From the NCBI GenBank assembly GCA_948442365.1, contig CAOJRU010000002.1, positions 1 to 64,000 on the forward strand: a stretch of 64,000 bases of DNA, in the 5' to 3' direction. The DNA is from an uncultured Clostridium sp. (GTDB lineage: Bacteria; Bacillota; Clostridia; TANB77; CAG-508). Both the position numbers and the translations under genes were made by a program. Positions 1-8,745 of this stretch are shown here, one piece after another (position 1 is the stretch's first letter; every line of letters begins with the position of its first letter). Below the pieces are notes generated by a model that saw only the letters and a list, made by a program, of their open reading frames with translations, did not search any database and had not been told where the DNA came from.

Positions 1-112
1 TTTCTGCTTCTTGCCTTTTCTTTTCTGCTTCTTTTTCTGCTTCTTGCCTTTTCTTTTCTGCTTCTTTTTCCGCTTCTTGCCTTTTCTTTTCTGCTTCTTT
101 TTCCGCTTCTTT
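1..112 (-). repeat. 33-bp in-frame tandem repeats in Rpn tail
   Basis: About three and a half copies of a 33-bp unit encode an 11-residue Lys/Glu/Ala/Arg/Gln repeat on the minus strand. The repeats form the coiled-coil C-terminal tail of the Rpn-type gene and continue past the window edge. Confidence 0.8.
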
Positions 113-1087
113 CTTTTTTCCATTTATTATTTCTTTCCCTACTTCAATTGCTTTCTCTCGTTCTTTTTTCAATATTTTTTCTGCTTCTTCTTGTAAACCT
201 TTTCTCAAAAGTTCCTCTAACATATCCTTACCTCCTCTTTTAATTTTCAATTCTTTTAATAAGTTTTGAGTCTCTTTTTCCCCTATTTCTTTATCCAAAA
301 CATAGTAAAGGATCCTTTTTAAAAACCTTATGTTCTTTTCTGTTAAATTTCCTTTCATGATTTTTCTTAAATTTTCAATCATTTGTTGACTTGTTGTAGA
401 TTTTTCTAATAACATTATTTTTGACAAAAACATCTCATCTTTCAGTAATTCATTTTCAGAATATTCATTAATATCAATTATATTATATTCGTAAAATCTT
501 GCTGGTTCACAACCTGGTATTTTTTGTTGTCGTGTTTCAATATATTTTTCTACATTCCATTTTTTATCTCCTGTATATAAAATAATTGGATAAATCATAG
601 GTAATTTATAACTTTTTTTCTTCAATTGTTTTTCATCGATCATACTTTTCATTATTTCTAAACTATACATTAGAATTCTATAAGGCATAGAATAGTCAAT
701 TGTTGATTGATGTTCAATCAAGAAAAATATGTCTTGATCTTTTTTTCGATATACAACATCTGTTTCCGCATATTGAAAAGTATGAGTAATAAATTTTCCA
801 ACATATTTCTCTATGTCATTTTCTCTTAAAGCTTCTCTTTTGTTTTCTAATTTTAAAGCCTTGTTAATAAAACTTACTACTTCCTTTTTATCCTCTAAAA
901 TTTCTCTAACTATTTTGTCATGCCTATGATATACCGTACTTTTATTATATTGATAGATTGTACTATCTTCTTTTAATACCTGTTCAAAATAATCAATATT
1001 GCTAATGTATTCTTGATATTTTAAATATTCTATATACGTAAATTTTTTGATTTTACTTACACCTCCATTGTATATTATTTTAACCAT
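1..1087 (-). CDS. Rpn-family PD-(D/E)XK nuclease / putative transposase, 3' end outside window
   Basis: The reading frame is open on the minus strand from 1087 to the window edge (about 362 codons seen, C-terminus missing). The core resembles recombination-promoting nuclease (Rpn, Transposase_31 type) proteins. An Asp near residue 107, followed about 16 residues later by Glu-His-Gln, fits the PD-(D/E)XK catalytic pattern, and an early segment rich in Tyr/Asn/His matches the family N-terminus. Past residue 250 it becomes a Lys/Glu/Ala/Gln coiled-coil tail built from 11-residue repeats. The only in-frame ATG is at 1087, but a good promoter (-35 at 1090-1095, -10 at 1067-1072) flanks it. The true start may therefore be a non-AUG codon after the GGAGG at about 1062-1066. 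Rpn proteins are linked to DNA cleavage and recombination; the role here is inferred. Confidence 0.8.
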   Translation of the reverse strand, partial: MVKIIYNGGVSKIKKFTYIEYLKYQEYISNIDYFEQVLKEDSTIYQYNKSTVYHRHDKIVREILEDKKEVVSFINKALKLENKREALRENDIEKYVGKFITHTFQYAETDVVYRKKDQDIFFLIEHQSTIDYSMPYRILMYSLEIMKSMIDEKQLKKKSYKLPMIYPIILYTGDKKWNVEKYIETRQQKIPGCEPARFYEYNIIDINEYSENELLKDEMFLSKIMLLEKSTTSQQMIENLRKIMKGNLTEKNIRFLKRILYYVLDKEIGEKETQNLLKELKIKRGGKDMLEELLRKGLQEEAEKILKKEREKAIEVGKEIINGKKKEAEKEAEKKRQEAEKEAEKKRQEAEKEAEKKRQEAE

Positions 1088-1095
1088 CATGTCAA
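1067..1095 (-). promoter_or_regulatory. Sigma-A-type promoter of the Rpn gene
   Basis: TTGACA at 1090-1095 and TACAAT at 1067-1072 are 17 bp apart. The -10 box directly precedes GGAGG, so the transcript would begin at or within the Shine-Dalgarno region. This argues against the in-frame ATG at 1087 being the start codon. Confidence 0.6.
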
Positions 1096-1120
1096 GTTTT
1101 ATATTAAAGTTTATTGATTA

Positions 1121-1153
1121 AGAAAGAGAATGATTGCATTCCATTCTCTTTTC
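1121..1153 (-). terminator. Intrinsic terminator after the thioester/Cna-B gene
   Basis: An AGAGAATG / CATTCTCT stem with a short loop is followed by a T-rich run. It lies just downstream of the surface protein stop at 1161. Confidence 0.6.
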
Positions 1154-1160
1154 TACTTTT

Positions 1161-2444
1161 CTACCTACCAGTAACTGGCAATGTTTTCATTGTTGATGCG
1201 CGTACTTCCTTACTTTTTATTTTTTTATCTATTTCTATTTTTGGCTTTTCTTGCTCATTATTATTTACTGTCACCGTGTATTGTTCTTGTAAATTTACTT
1301 GTAATTCAATTAATTCTTTATATGCTTCATAGCCTTCTTTTGCCTTTGTTTCTCTTAAATAATATTTTCCAGGAATTAAATGCTTAATCTCGATCTTTCC
1401 TTCTTTATCGGTTCTTAAATCAGCATATACGACTTTTCTATTTTCATCTAATAATTCGAATTCTGTATTTTCTAATCTCTGTTTCGTTTTTTCATCTTCT
1501 TTGATAATGATTATTTTTGTTTCATTTTCTGGAAATTCATCACTTTTTTCCCCTGTACCATCTTCATAGGTTGCTGTTGTTAAGGCATAATCTTGATAAC
1601 TATTATCTGGTGCTATACCATATAAAACTGGTTTTGTTTGAACTTGTCCTGCAACAGTTAATTTAAAGGTTCCTGTCCTCGTCATACTTCTAATTGGGAC
1701 TAACACTTTAAATGATTCAGTAGCTGCAAATTGATTTCTTTCTTCATTTTTCATATCTGTTATCTTAATCCCATCTATATCTTGCAAATTTTCTTTTACA
1801 ATTCCTATGGTATAATCTTTCATCGTTGCATTTGCTGTTACATGGAATACCTTTGATACATATTGCTTATCTATTTCATCTTGTTTCCATTCACTTTCTG
1901 TTTTATTAATTTGTATCGTACTAGCTATCTTAGTTTCATTAGAACGATTGGCATTATCAATAATTAAATACATCGCTCTTAATGTTCTTTCTCCTGCTTC
2001 TCCAATTGCTTGATAACTATTAGGATTATTTCCATATAAATAGCAATAAATAGCATGTTTTGTTGCCGTAAAGGCTTCTTCTTTATTAGCCACTCCTAAA
2101 TCTTCTATAGATCGATATGGATATCCATTAATAACTCTTCTCCATAGTCCTACATCATTGATTGCCTCTTGTACAGAAACACTATAACTCTGCGTTTCTG
2201 CACCTGGTTTATTAGGATTCATGCAATATGCTGGATAATCTATACCATTATTGCTATATTGTATATAGGTAACTTTTACAGCACCTCCTTTATACTTTAA
2301 TAGTTCTCCACAATCTCCTGCCGCATATAAATTCGCTGAATGAATCGATGTGGCATAGACTGCATTCATGAAACCTAATCCATTCATGATAAAAATGGCT
2401 AGTATTATCAGTATCTTTTTCATCTTGCCTTTCTTTTTTTTCAA
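1161..2444 (-). CDS. Thioester-domain / Cna-B-type surface protein with truncated LPxTG end
   Basis: Secreted surface protein of about 427 aa. I choose the TTG at 2444 because GAAAGGAG lies 7 nt upstream; the longer ORF would overlap the sortase. A Lys-rich N-terminus and hydrophobic stretch form a signal peptide. The next domain looks like a TQXA/thioester domain: a Tyr-Cys-Met-Asn motif, then a Thr-Lys-His-Ala-Ile-Tyr segment where the thioester Gln would be expected. The C-terminal third is Cna-B-like (VYADLRTDKEGKI, PGKYYLRETKA). The protein ends in Leu-Pro-Val-Thr-Gly-Arg directly at the stop, with no hydrophobic anchor or charged tail. It lies 22 bp after a sortase gene, so it is the likely substrate, but in this form it could not be held in the membrane for sorting. 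Confidence 0.75.
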   Translation of the reverse strand: MKKKKGKMKKILIILAIFIMNGLGFMNAVYATSIHSANLYAAGDCGELLKYKGGAVKVTYIQYSNNGIDYPAYCMNPNKPGAETQSYSVSVQEAINDVGLWRRVINGYPYRSIEDLGVANKEEAFTATKHAIYCYLYGNNPNSYQAIGEAGERTLRAMYLIIDNANRSNETKIASTIQINKTESEWKQDEIDKQYVSKVFHVTANATMKDYTIGIVKENLQDIDGIKITDMKNEERNQFAATESFKVLVPIRSMTRTGTFKLTVAGQVQTKPVLYGIAPDNSYQDYALTTATYEDGTGEKSDEFPENETKIIIIKEDEKTKQRLENTEFELLDENRKVVYADLRTDKEGKIEIKHLIPGKYYLRETKAKEGYEAYKELIELQVNLQEQYTVTVNNNEQEKPKIEIDKKIKSKEVRASTMKTLPVTGR

Positions 2445-2466
2445 ATTAAATTCTCCTTTCGATTGA

Positions 2467-3048
2467 TTATTTTTCAATTGCTCTAATACATCTTCTGTAA
2501 TTTGGTTCATTTTCTACACAAGTAATTAATGTAATGGTATTTTCTTCTGTATTTTCCAGACATGATAAATCCGTAGCTTGTATAATATCATTTTTTTCTA
2601 CCAAATATTCTCTACTATTTTCTTGATAATAATAGATTATTTTATCACCTTCTTTCAGTTGTTTTACTTCTGCAAAGTAGTTTTTTTCATATCCTCTATT
2701 ATGGGCCGCCAAACAAACATTACCTGCCCATTTTTTACTTTCTTCAAAATGTCCAATAAATTGATTCATTACTTCTTTTGTGGTTCCCTCTTCAATATTA
2801 GCTTTTAAATTTATACTGGGAATTTCAAGACACCAATTCGTCTCTTTTGTGACTATTTCCGAATTTAAATTAATATTTTTTGTTCCTTTTTGACTTTCAG
2901 AATTGACTGTAAATCCTGCTTTTAAAACTGCCTTTTGAAATGGGAAATTAAAATACGAATAAAATTGAGTTAGACTAAAAAATATGATTATAGTTAGAAC
3001 AAAACTTAAAATATTAATATACCATGTACTATATTTTAAAGTACCTAT
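2467..3048 (-). CDS. Class D-like sortase without a standard start codon
   Basis: A transpeptidase that would join LPxTG proteins to the cell wall. The catalytic His lies in AAHNRG, the Cys in TLITC, and an Arg follows seven to eight residues later. The N-terminal half (a membrane helix, then WCLEIPSINL and EGT motifs) is in frame and clearly homologous, so the protein is longer than the first ATG at 2769 suggests. Between an upstream in-frame TAA and 2769 there is no ATG, GTG or TTG. The best-placed start is ATA at 3046-3048, nine bases after GAGGAG, giving 193 aa. Either an AUA start is used or the start was lost by mutation. The gene precedes a Cna-B-like substrate. Confidence 0.75.
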   Translation of the reverse strand: MGTLKYSTWYINILSFVLTIIIFFSLTQFYSYFNFPFQKAVLKAGFTVNSESQKGTKNINLNSEIVTKETNWCLEIPSINLKANIEEGTTKEVMNQFIGHFEESKKWAGNVCLAAHNRGYEKNYFAEVKQLKEGDKIIYYYQENSREYLVEKNDIIQATDLSCLENTEENTITLITCVENEPNYRRCIRAIEK

Positions 3049-3289
3049 CTTATCACACTCCTCTATTTTTAGATTTTACTACTTCTTTGAAAATTTAAGA
3101 AATAACTTTTTCGAAAAAATTTACTGAATTAATTTTTGAATTCAAATTCAATTCTTGATATTATAATAATACATTTTTTTCCATTTGTAAAGAACTTTTC
3201 ATCGCAAAATTCGACATTATCCTTTCAATCCTGTTGTATATCATCATTACAGGATGTACATCTTTTCCTATTCTATACTCATATTTCGA

Positions 3290-3490
3290 TTCTTTGCATA
3301 GCAAGATACTACCCTTTTGAATAAATTTAGTGATTCCCTACATAAATTAAGAAATTTTAAAATCATTTTATGGCACCCTTCCACGCTGCATAGCGTGAAC
3401 TCTTTCCATAAAATGATTTAACAATTTCTAAATTTACTCCAGTCATACACTTTATTTATTCAAAAGGGTAGTATCTTGCCATGCAAAGAA
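3290..3490. repeat. Palindromic non-coding element A
   Basis: Inverted arms of 37 bp with one mismatch (3290-3326 and 3454-3490) enclose a second inverted pair around 3345-3430. The inner region (CCTTCCA ... TGAACTCTT between ATTTTATGG and CCATAAAAT) is a divergent match to the cores of the elements at 14403 and 45333. The outer arms are unique to this locus. No ORF is evident. Confidence 0.7.
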
Positions 3491-3509
3491 CTGAAACTTG
3501 AGCAATATT

Positions 3510-5009
3510 TTATATTTTCAAATCCAATTCGAAATAAAACTCTACACCATTTTCTTTATTAATAACGCCATATACGTTTCCGTAATTGCCCATAATAGCT
3601 TTTACAAAAGACAAACCAATACCCGTACCACCATTCTCTCTATTCCTAGATTCATCCATCTTATAAAAGCGATTCCATATCCTAGCAATATCTTCTTCTG
3701 CAATATTATCTCCTGTATTAAACACCTTTACTCTTACTTTATTTTTATCAATATTTATCACATTTTCTACTTGAATATACTTTTCTCCATCGACTGCTTT
3801 CACATGTTTAATAGCATTGGTTAGATAATTACTAATTACTTGTTCAATATAAAAATCATCTGCCAATACATTAATTTCATCCACTGTTTTAAATTTAATT
3901 TGAACTTCTTTTTCTTCTAGCATTACTTGTGATTTTCTAACCACTTCTTTTTCCAATTCTACTATATTAAATGGTTTATCTTCAAACTCCCTCTTCCCAT
4001 ACTCTAGTTTCATTAACTCTAGTAATTGTTTTACTAATCGATCCATTTTGTTGGTTTCATCTAAGATCACTTCTGCATAAAATTTTCTACTTTCTTCATC
4101 GGTATTAACATTTTCTAGCAGTCCTTCACTATAGCCCTGTATTAAGGCAATTGGCGTTTTTAATTCATGGGATACATCTGAAATAAAACTTTTTCTCATT
4201 TCATCTATTTTCGATTTTTCTTCTATATCTTTTTCTAATTCTATATTCGTATTTCTTAACTGCTTAATCGTTTTTTCTAATTTATCAGACATAACATTAA
4301 TGCTTTTTCCCAAGTTGTTAATTTCATCTTCTGTATCTGTAATTCTATATTTATGGCTGAAATCCAAATTAGACATTTTTCTAGCGATATCATTTAATTC
4401 TGTAATGGGATCCCCAAATTTTCTGGATACATAAGATACAATCACTGCTGCAATTAAAATCGCAAAACCCGCCATTAAATATAAAAAGTTGTTAGATATT
4501 TTTACGCTTTCTTGTATGGAGGTAATGGGTATTCTAATATATAACAAATAACCATTATCTAAGGTAGCAGATAATAAAATATAGGTAATATCATTTTTAT
4601 TATCTTTTATCTTCTTAATGGTAAAGTCTTCTTCCTTTTCTATCATTTCGCCTAAATTAGCATTAAATCGACTTGTCATTTCATTCATCTGACCTAAAGT
4701 AGAAAAAAAGTCTTTATTAGAAGTATATACATTTACATTTTGATCATTTTTAATTAAAATATCAAAGTTATTATTAATAGCTATTCTTTCTAATTGTATT
4801 TCTAAATCTATATCTTGAGAATTTGTATAATAGTTGTTAACCACTTCATAAACTGATTTTAAAGCTTTTGTTTTACTATAAATATAAAACTGTCCAAAAA
4901 CAAAATTATTTACTAAGATAAGAAATGCAATAATTAATAAAATAACAAATGATAATGTTATAAAAAGCTTTATTCTTACCGATTTTAAAGCATTTTTTAA
5001 TTTCCTCAT
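3510..5009 (-). CDS. Membrane sensor histidine kinase (HAMP-HisKA-HATPase)
   Basis: A 499-aa two-component sensor. It has a transmembrane helix near residues 13-35, an extracytoplasmic region, a second helix near 165-187, a HAMP linker, a HisKA domain with the phospho-acceptor His in VSHELKTPI, and an ATPase domain with NAIKH (N box) and GGTGIGLS (G box). The start at 5009 follows GAGAGGAAG. It lies 32 bp downstream of its response regulator (stop 5042) and is very probably co-transcribed with it. The signal is unknown; the architecture is like ResE/PhoR-type sensors. Unlike the kinase at 26285, its G box is in frame. Confidence 0.92.
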   Translation of the reverse strand: MRKLKNALKSVRIKLFITLSFVILLIIAFLILVNNFVFGQFYIYSKTKALKSVYEVVNNYYTNSQDIDLEIQLERIAINNNFDILIKNDQNVNVYTSNKDFFSTLGQMNEMTSRFNANLGEMIEKEEDFTIKKIKDNKNDITYILLSATLDNGYLLYIRIPITSIQESVKISNNFLYLMAGFAILIAAVIVSYVSRKFGDPITELNDIARKMSNLDFSHKYRITDTEDEINNLGKSINVMSDKLEKTIKQLRNTNIELEKDIEEKSKIDEMRKSFISDVSHELKTPIALIQGYSEGLLENVNTDEESRKFYAEVILDETNKMDRLVKQLLELMKLEYGKREFEDKPFNIVELEKEVVRKSQVMLEEKEVQIKFKTVDEINVLADDFYIEQVISNYLTNAIKHVKAVDGEKYIQVENVINIDKNKVRVKVFNTGDNIAEEDIARIWNRFYKMDESRNRENGGTGIGLSFVKAIMGNYGNVYGVINKENGVEFYFELDLKI

Positions 5010-5041
5010 TTTCTTCCTCTCTTTTTACTAACTAAAAATGG

Positions 5042-5719
5042 CTATTTGACTTCAAACTTATAGCCAATTCCTCTCATTGTTTTAATATATTTTCCCCTTT
5101 TTCCTAACTTATGTCGAATCTTTTTGATATGACTATCAATGGTTCTGGAATCGCCATAATAATCATAATTCCATACATTATTTAAAATTTTATCTCTTGA
5201 CAAAGCAATATTTTCGTTTTCAATTAAATAAATTAAAAGCTCATATTCTCGTAAACTAAGTTCAATTGCTTTTCCATCGACTTTTACCGTTCTACCTTCT
5301 TTATCAATTTCAATACCCGCATAATCTTTTATCTCTGTGGTATCTTTTGTGGTTCTTTTTAAAATAGCTTCTACCCTTGCCACTAATATTTTAGGACTAA
5401 AAGGTTTTGCTATGTATTCATCTACACCCAATTCAAATCCAAATAACTCGTCTTGTTCTTCTCCTCTTGCTGTCAACATGACAATAGGAATTTTAGATTC
5501 CTGTCTAATTTGACGAAGCACAGACCAACCATCTAATTTTGGCATCATAACATCTAATAAAATTAATTCTATTTTATTTTTGTTTTCTTCAAATACTTCT
5601 AATGCTTCTTCTCCATCTTCTGCTTCTAAAATACTATAGCCTTTTGCTTTTAAAAAGTCTTTGATCAATTTTCTCATTCTTTGCTCATCATCTACCACTA
5701 AAATACAATTATTTGGCAT
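5042..5719 (-). CDS. OmpR-family response regulator
   Basis: 225 aa. The N-terminal receiver domain has the acidic pair DD at residues 10-11, the phospho-acceptor Asp in LLDVMMP and the conserved Lys in AKPF. The C-terminal winged-helix DNA-binding domain ends in RGIGYKFE. It is transcribed with the histidine kinase immediately downstream and presumably receives phosphate from it. Target genes are unknown. Confidence 0.93.
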   Translation of the reverse strand: MPNNCILVVDDEQRMRKLIKDFLKAKGYSILEAEDGEEALEVFEENKNKIELILLDVMMPKLDGWSVLRQIRQESKIPIVMLTARGEEQDELFGFELGVDEYIAKPFSPKILVARVEAILKRTTKDTTEIKDYAGIEIDKEGRTVKVDGKAIELSLREYELLIYLIENENIALSRDKILNNVWNYDYYGDSRTIDSHIKKIRHKLGKRGKYIKTMRGIGYKFEVK

Positions 5720-5856
5720 TTCTTATTTCTTCCTTCCTAAAATTTGATTCAAAAAATTAAAATTGTAATTATTCTTCAACCTTATCCTTTTTCTATATCT
5801 TCTATTATAAGAACTTTTTGTGTCTATATTGTGAAAATAAATTAATATTAGTATTT

Positions 5857-6029
5857 TATCAATCTTGTTAAGTTAGATGATATATATTATTTTTAAAACA
5901 CTGCGTAAGCGACCAAACGAACAAAGTGAGTGCGATTGGAGCAACCGACCAATTTTCCTTTAATTTGGAGGTTGCGACACACAAAGTGTAAAAAAATAAT
6001 ATATATCATCTAACTTAACAAGATTGATA
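5857..6029. repeat. Long palindromic non-coding element D
   Basis: Perfect 38-bp inverted arms (5857-5894 and 5992-6029) enclose a GC-richer centre of about 97 bp. The centre does not match the cores at 3290, 14403 or 45333. It fills most of the 378-bp gap between the response regulator and mscS. The arms could form a long stem in RNA or a cruciform in DNA. Confidence 0.7.
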
Positions 6030-6097
6030 GCATATCTTATTATAAAAAATTGGCTCACAAACGAGGCATATAATGTATAACACTATATGCCTAAATT

Positions 6098-7162
6098 TTA
6101 GTTTTTCATAAGAACTGTCTTAGTATCATAAGCAAGTTCTATCTTTTCTTCTCTCAAGATTTTCATTATTTTATAATTAATATCTTCTCTTTCTGCTATG
6201 TAACTATTATAATCAATCGAATCGGTATAACTGCAAATTAAGACATTAAGTCCATTATCTGTAATGGTATCAAATTTGACAATAATAGAATCACCATAAA
6301 TAGCATCTCTAGCTTGCAACATTTCTTGTACTCTTGTTTGAAATTTTTCTAGTTTTTCTAAAGGTGTATCTAATTCTATACATAAATTCGTACGATATCT
6401 TCTTTTCTCCATTTTACTCCAATTAATAATGGAAGCATTGGCTATGATAGCATTTGGGATATTAACAATCGAATTTTCAAAAGTTCTTACTCTTGTACTT
6501 CTAAAAGTGAGATCTTCTACTGTTCCTTCGAAATTTTCAACTTGAATCCAATCTCCCACAATAAAAGGTTTATCTAAAAAAACAATTACCCCTGCAAATA
6601 GATTTTTTGCTGTGTCTTGTGCTGCTAATGTAAAAATGATACCCCCTATTCCTAATCCTGCTACTAATCCATTTAAATTCACACCTAATGCCGTTATTAC
6701 TATAAAACCTGCTATCATGTAAATGATTGCTCGAATGATTTTTAGTACAAAATCAAACATAGAATCTTCTACATCTTTGCTTGTCTTTTCTTTTATCTTT
6801 TTATAGAAAGAAGATTTTGGCGTAAAGCTAGTTGCTAACCCTCTTGCAAAGGCAATGGTACTAATGATAATAAATGCTTTATAGGCAATTATCATAATAT
6901 CATCTGTCAAGCCTAATGGTGCCTTTAAAAATACAACTGCTAAATAAAATCCTAATATGATAAAAAATATTTTGAGTGGACTATAAAAAGCACTCTCTTT
7001 TATATTTTTTGCTTTTTTCTCTTTTATTTTAAACATTCTAATAATGATATATGATAGGATTCCACTAAAAATTCTAAAAAATAGAACAATTCCTACTGCT
7101 ATTACTATATCCATTAGTTGTGCTGTTGTAATATTTTCTATAAAATTCGTAATCTGCTCCAT
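6098..7162 (-). CDS. mscS: Small-conductance mechanosensitive channel (MscS family)
   Basis: 354 aa. Three or four N-terminal membrane helices precede the pore helix (GLVAGLGIGGI, AAQDTAKN) and the soluble beta domain with FDKPF-like and GDWIQV motifs typical of MscS. The channel opens under membrane tension to release solutes during osmotic downshock. The gene stands alone between the palindromic element and rpoD. The assignment to family is firm; conductance and gating are inferred from the family. Confidence 0.92.
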   Translation of the reverse strand: MEQITNFIENITTAQLMDIVIAVGIVLFFRIFSGILSYIIIRMFKIKEKKAKNIKESAFYSPLKIFFIILGFYLAVVFLKAPLGLTDDIMIIAYKAFIIISTIAFARGLATSFTPKSSFYKKIKEKTSKDVEDSMFDFVLKIIRAIIYMIAGFIVITALGVNLNGLVAGLGIGGIIFTLAAQDTAKNLFAGVIVFLDKPFIVGDWIQVENFEGTVEDLTFRSTRVRTFENSIVNIPNAIIANASIINWSKMEKRRYRTNLCIELDTPLEKLEKFQTRVQEMLQARDAIYGDSIIVKFDTITDNGLNVLICSYTDSIDYNSYIAEREDINYKIMKILREEKIELAYDTKTVLMKN

Positions 7163-7248
7163 CTTTATCCTCCATCTAATTGAAATCGAAGTGTCTTACT
7201 ATCCAACATTTTTTAATATTCTAGAGAAATAAACTTATTTTTCCAATT

Positions 7249-8691
7249 TTATCCCATGTAGTCACGCAACTTCTTACTTCTACTAGGATGTCTTAACTTT
7301 CTTAAAGCTTTGGCTTCAATTTGTCTAATTCTCTCACGAGTAACTTCAAACTCACGGCCAACCTCTTCTAAGGTTCTAGCTTTTCCATCTTCCAAACCAA
7401 ATCTTAGTTTTAATACTTTTGCTTCTCTTGGTGTTAAAGTATTCATAACATCTTCTAACTGTTCTTTTAATAAGGTATAAGCTGCTGAATCATGAGGTGC
7501 TGGACTATCATCATCTTGTATAAAATCTCCTAAATGGCTATCGTCTTCTTCTCCAATTGGAGTTTCTAAAGATACTGGATCTTGTGCTATTTTTTGAATT
7601 TCCATTACTTTTTCAACAGGAATTTCCATCTCTTCTGCGATTTCATCTGGGGTTGGTTCTCTTCCCATTTGTTGTAATAAGTGTCTTGAGGTTCGAATTA
7701 ATTTATTAATCGTCTCTACCATGTGTACTGGTATTCTTATCGTTCTTGCTTGATCGGCAATGGCTCTTGTAATGGCTTGTCTAATCCACCAAGTCGCATA
7801 CGTACTAAATTTAAAACCTTTTGTGTAATCAAATTTTTCAACCGCTTTGATTAATCCCATATTTCCTTCTTGAATTAAGTCTAAAAATAACATTCCTCTT
7901 CCCACATATTTTTTAGCAATACTTACTACTAATCTTAGGTTAGATTCTGCTAGTTCCTGTTTTGCTTCTTCGTCTCCGTCTAAAATTCTTTTTGCTAATT
8001 CTAATTCTTGTTCAAATGTTAAAAGCTGTATTCTTCCAATTTCTCTTAGATACATTCTAACAGGATCATCGACATTAATTCCCTCGTAACTGGTATCTGT
8101 TATTTCATCTAATTTTAATTCTTCTACTTCTTTTAAGTCCTCAATATCTGGTTCTTCTTCTAAATCATCGGATAATAAATCGACTCCTAATTCTTCAAAA
8201 GCATCAAAAACTTGGTCAATCTGTTCTGGATTTACGTCATCTAATTCTGTTGCTAAATCTCCATATGTTATTTGACCTTTTTCTTTTGCTTTTTTCAAAA
8301 TACTATTTACTTTTTCTTCTTTTATTTTATTGTCTGTTTCTTTTGCTGGTCCTTCTATTGCTTCTTCTTTTTGGTTGCTGTTCGATTTTTTTTCCGCTTC
8401 TTTTTTATCTTCTAATTTCTTTTTGGCTTGTTTTCTTGCTGCTTCAATCTTTTCTGTTTTTTCTTCTTTATTTTTTTCCGTTTTTCGTTTTTGCTCCTTT
8501 GTCTCTTCTTTTTTGTCACTTTTCTTTTTCGTGCTATCTTTTGGTTTTACGGCATCTTTTTTCTTCGTTTCCTTTTTCTCTTCTACTTTTTTGTCAGCAA
8601 CTGTTTTCTTAGTTTCCTTCTTTTTTATTTTTGACTCTTTGGATGTATCTTTTACTTTTTCTTTTTTTTCTAATTCTTCTTTTTTTGCCAT
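7249..8691 (-). CDS. rpoD: Primary sigma factor RpoD (sigma-A)
   Basis: 480 aa. Regions 1.2 ([11 protein letters not shown]), 2 ([13 protein letters not shown]), 3 and 4 ([19 protein letters not shown]) are all present and canonical. A region-1.1-like segment near residue 135 follows an unusually long Lys/Glu low-complexity extension of about 125 residues, poly-charged and probably disordered. The gene lies downstream of dnaG in the same direction, the classical macromolecular-synthesis arrangement. It directs RNA polymerase to housekeeping promoters, several of which (TTGACA-N17-TATAAT-like) are visible in this window. Confidence 0.97.
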   Translation of the reverse strand: MAKKEELEKKEKVKDTSKESKIKKKETKKTVADKKVEEKKETKKKDAVKPKDSTKKKSDKKEETKEQKRKTEKNKEEKTEKIEAARKQAKKKLEDKKEAEKKSNSNQKEEAIEGPAKETDNKIKEEKVNSILKKAKEKGQITYGDLATELDDVNPEQIDQVFDAFEELGVDLLSDDLEEEPDIEDLKEVEELKLDEITDTSYEGINVDDPVRMYLREIGRIQLLTFEQELELAKRILDGDEEAKQELAESNLRLVVSIAKKYVGRGMLFLDLIQEGNMGLIKAVEKFDYTKGFKFSTYATWWIRQAITRAIADQARTIRIPVHMVETINKLIRTSRHLLQQMGREPTPDEIAEEMEIPVEKVMEIQKIAQDPVSLETPIGEEDDSHLGDFIQDDDSPAPHDSAAYTLLKEQLEDVMNTLTPREAKVLKLRFGLEDGKARTLEEVGREFEVTRERIRQIEAKALRKLRHPSRSKKLRDYMG

Positions 8692-8745
8692 TTTGTACTC
8701 CTTTCCCTCTCAAAACACAATTCAAATAAAGTGTTTTATTTATCT

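Noticed and set aside
1150..1175. Another CGG-type frameshift hiding a sorting-signal tail after LPVTG
   Set aside because: No CGG occurs there and neither alternative frame encodes a hydrophobic helix before a stop.
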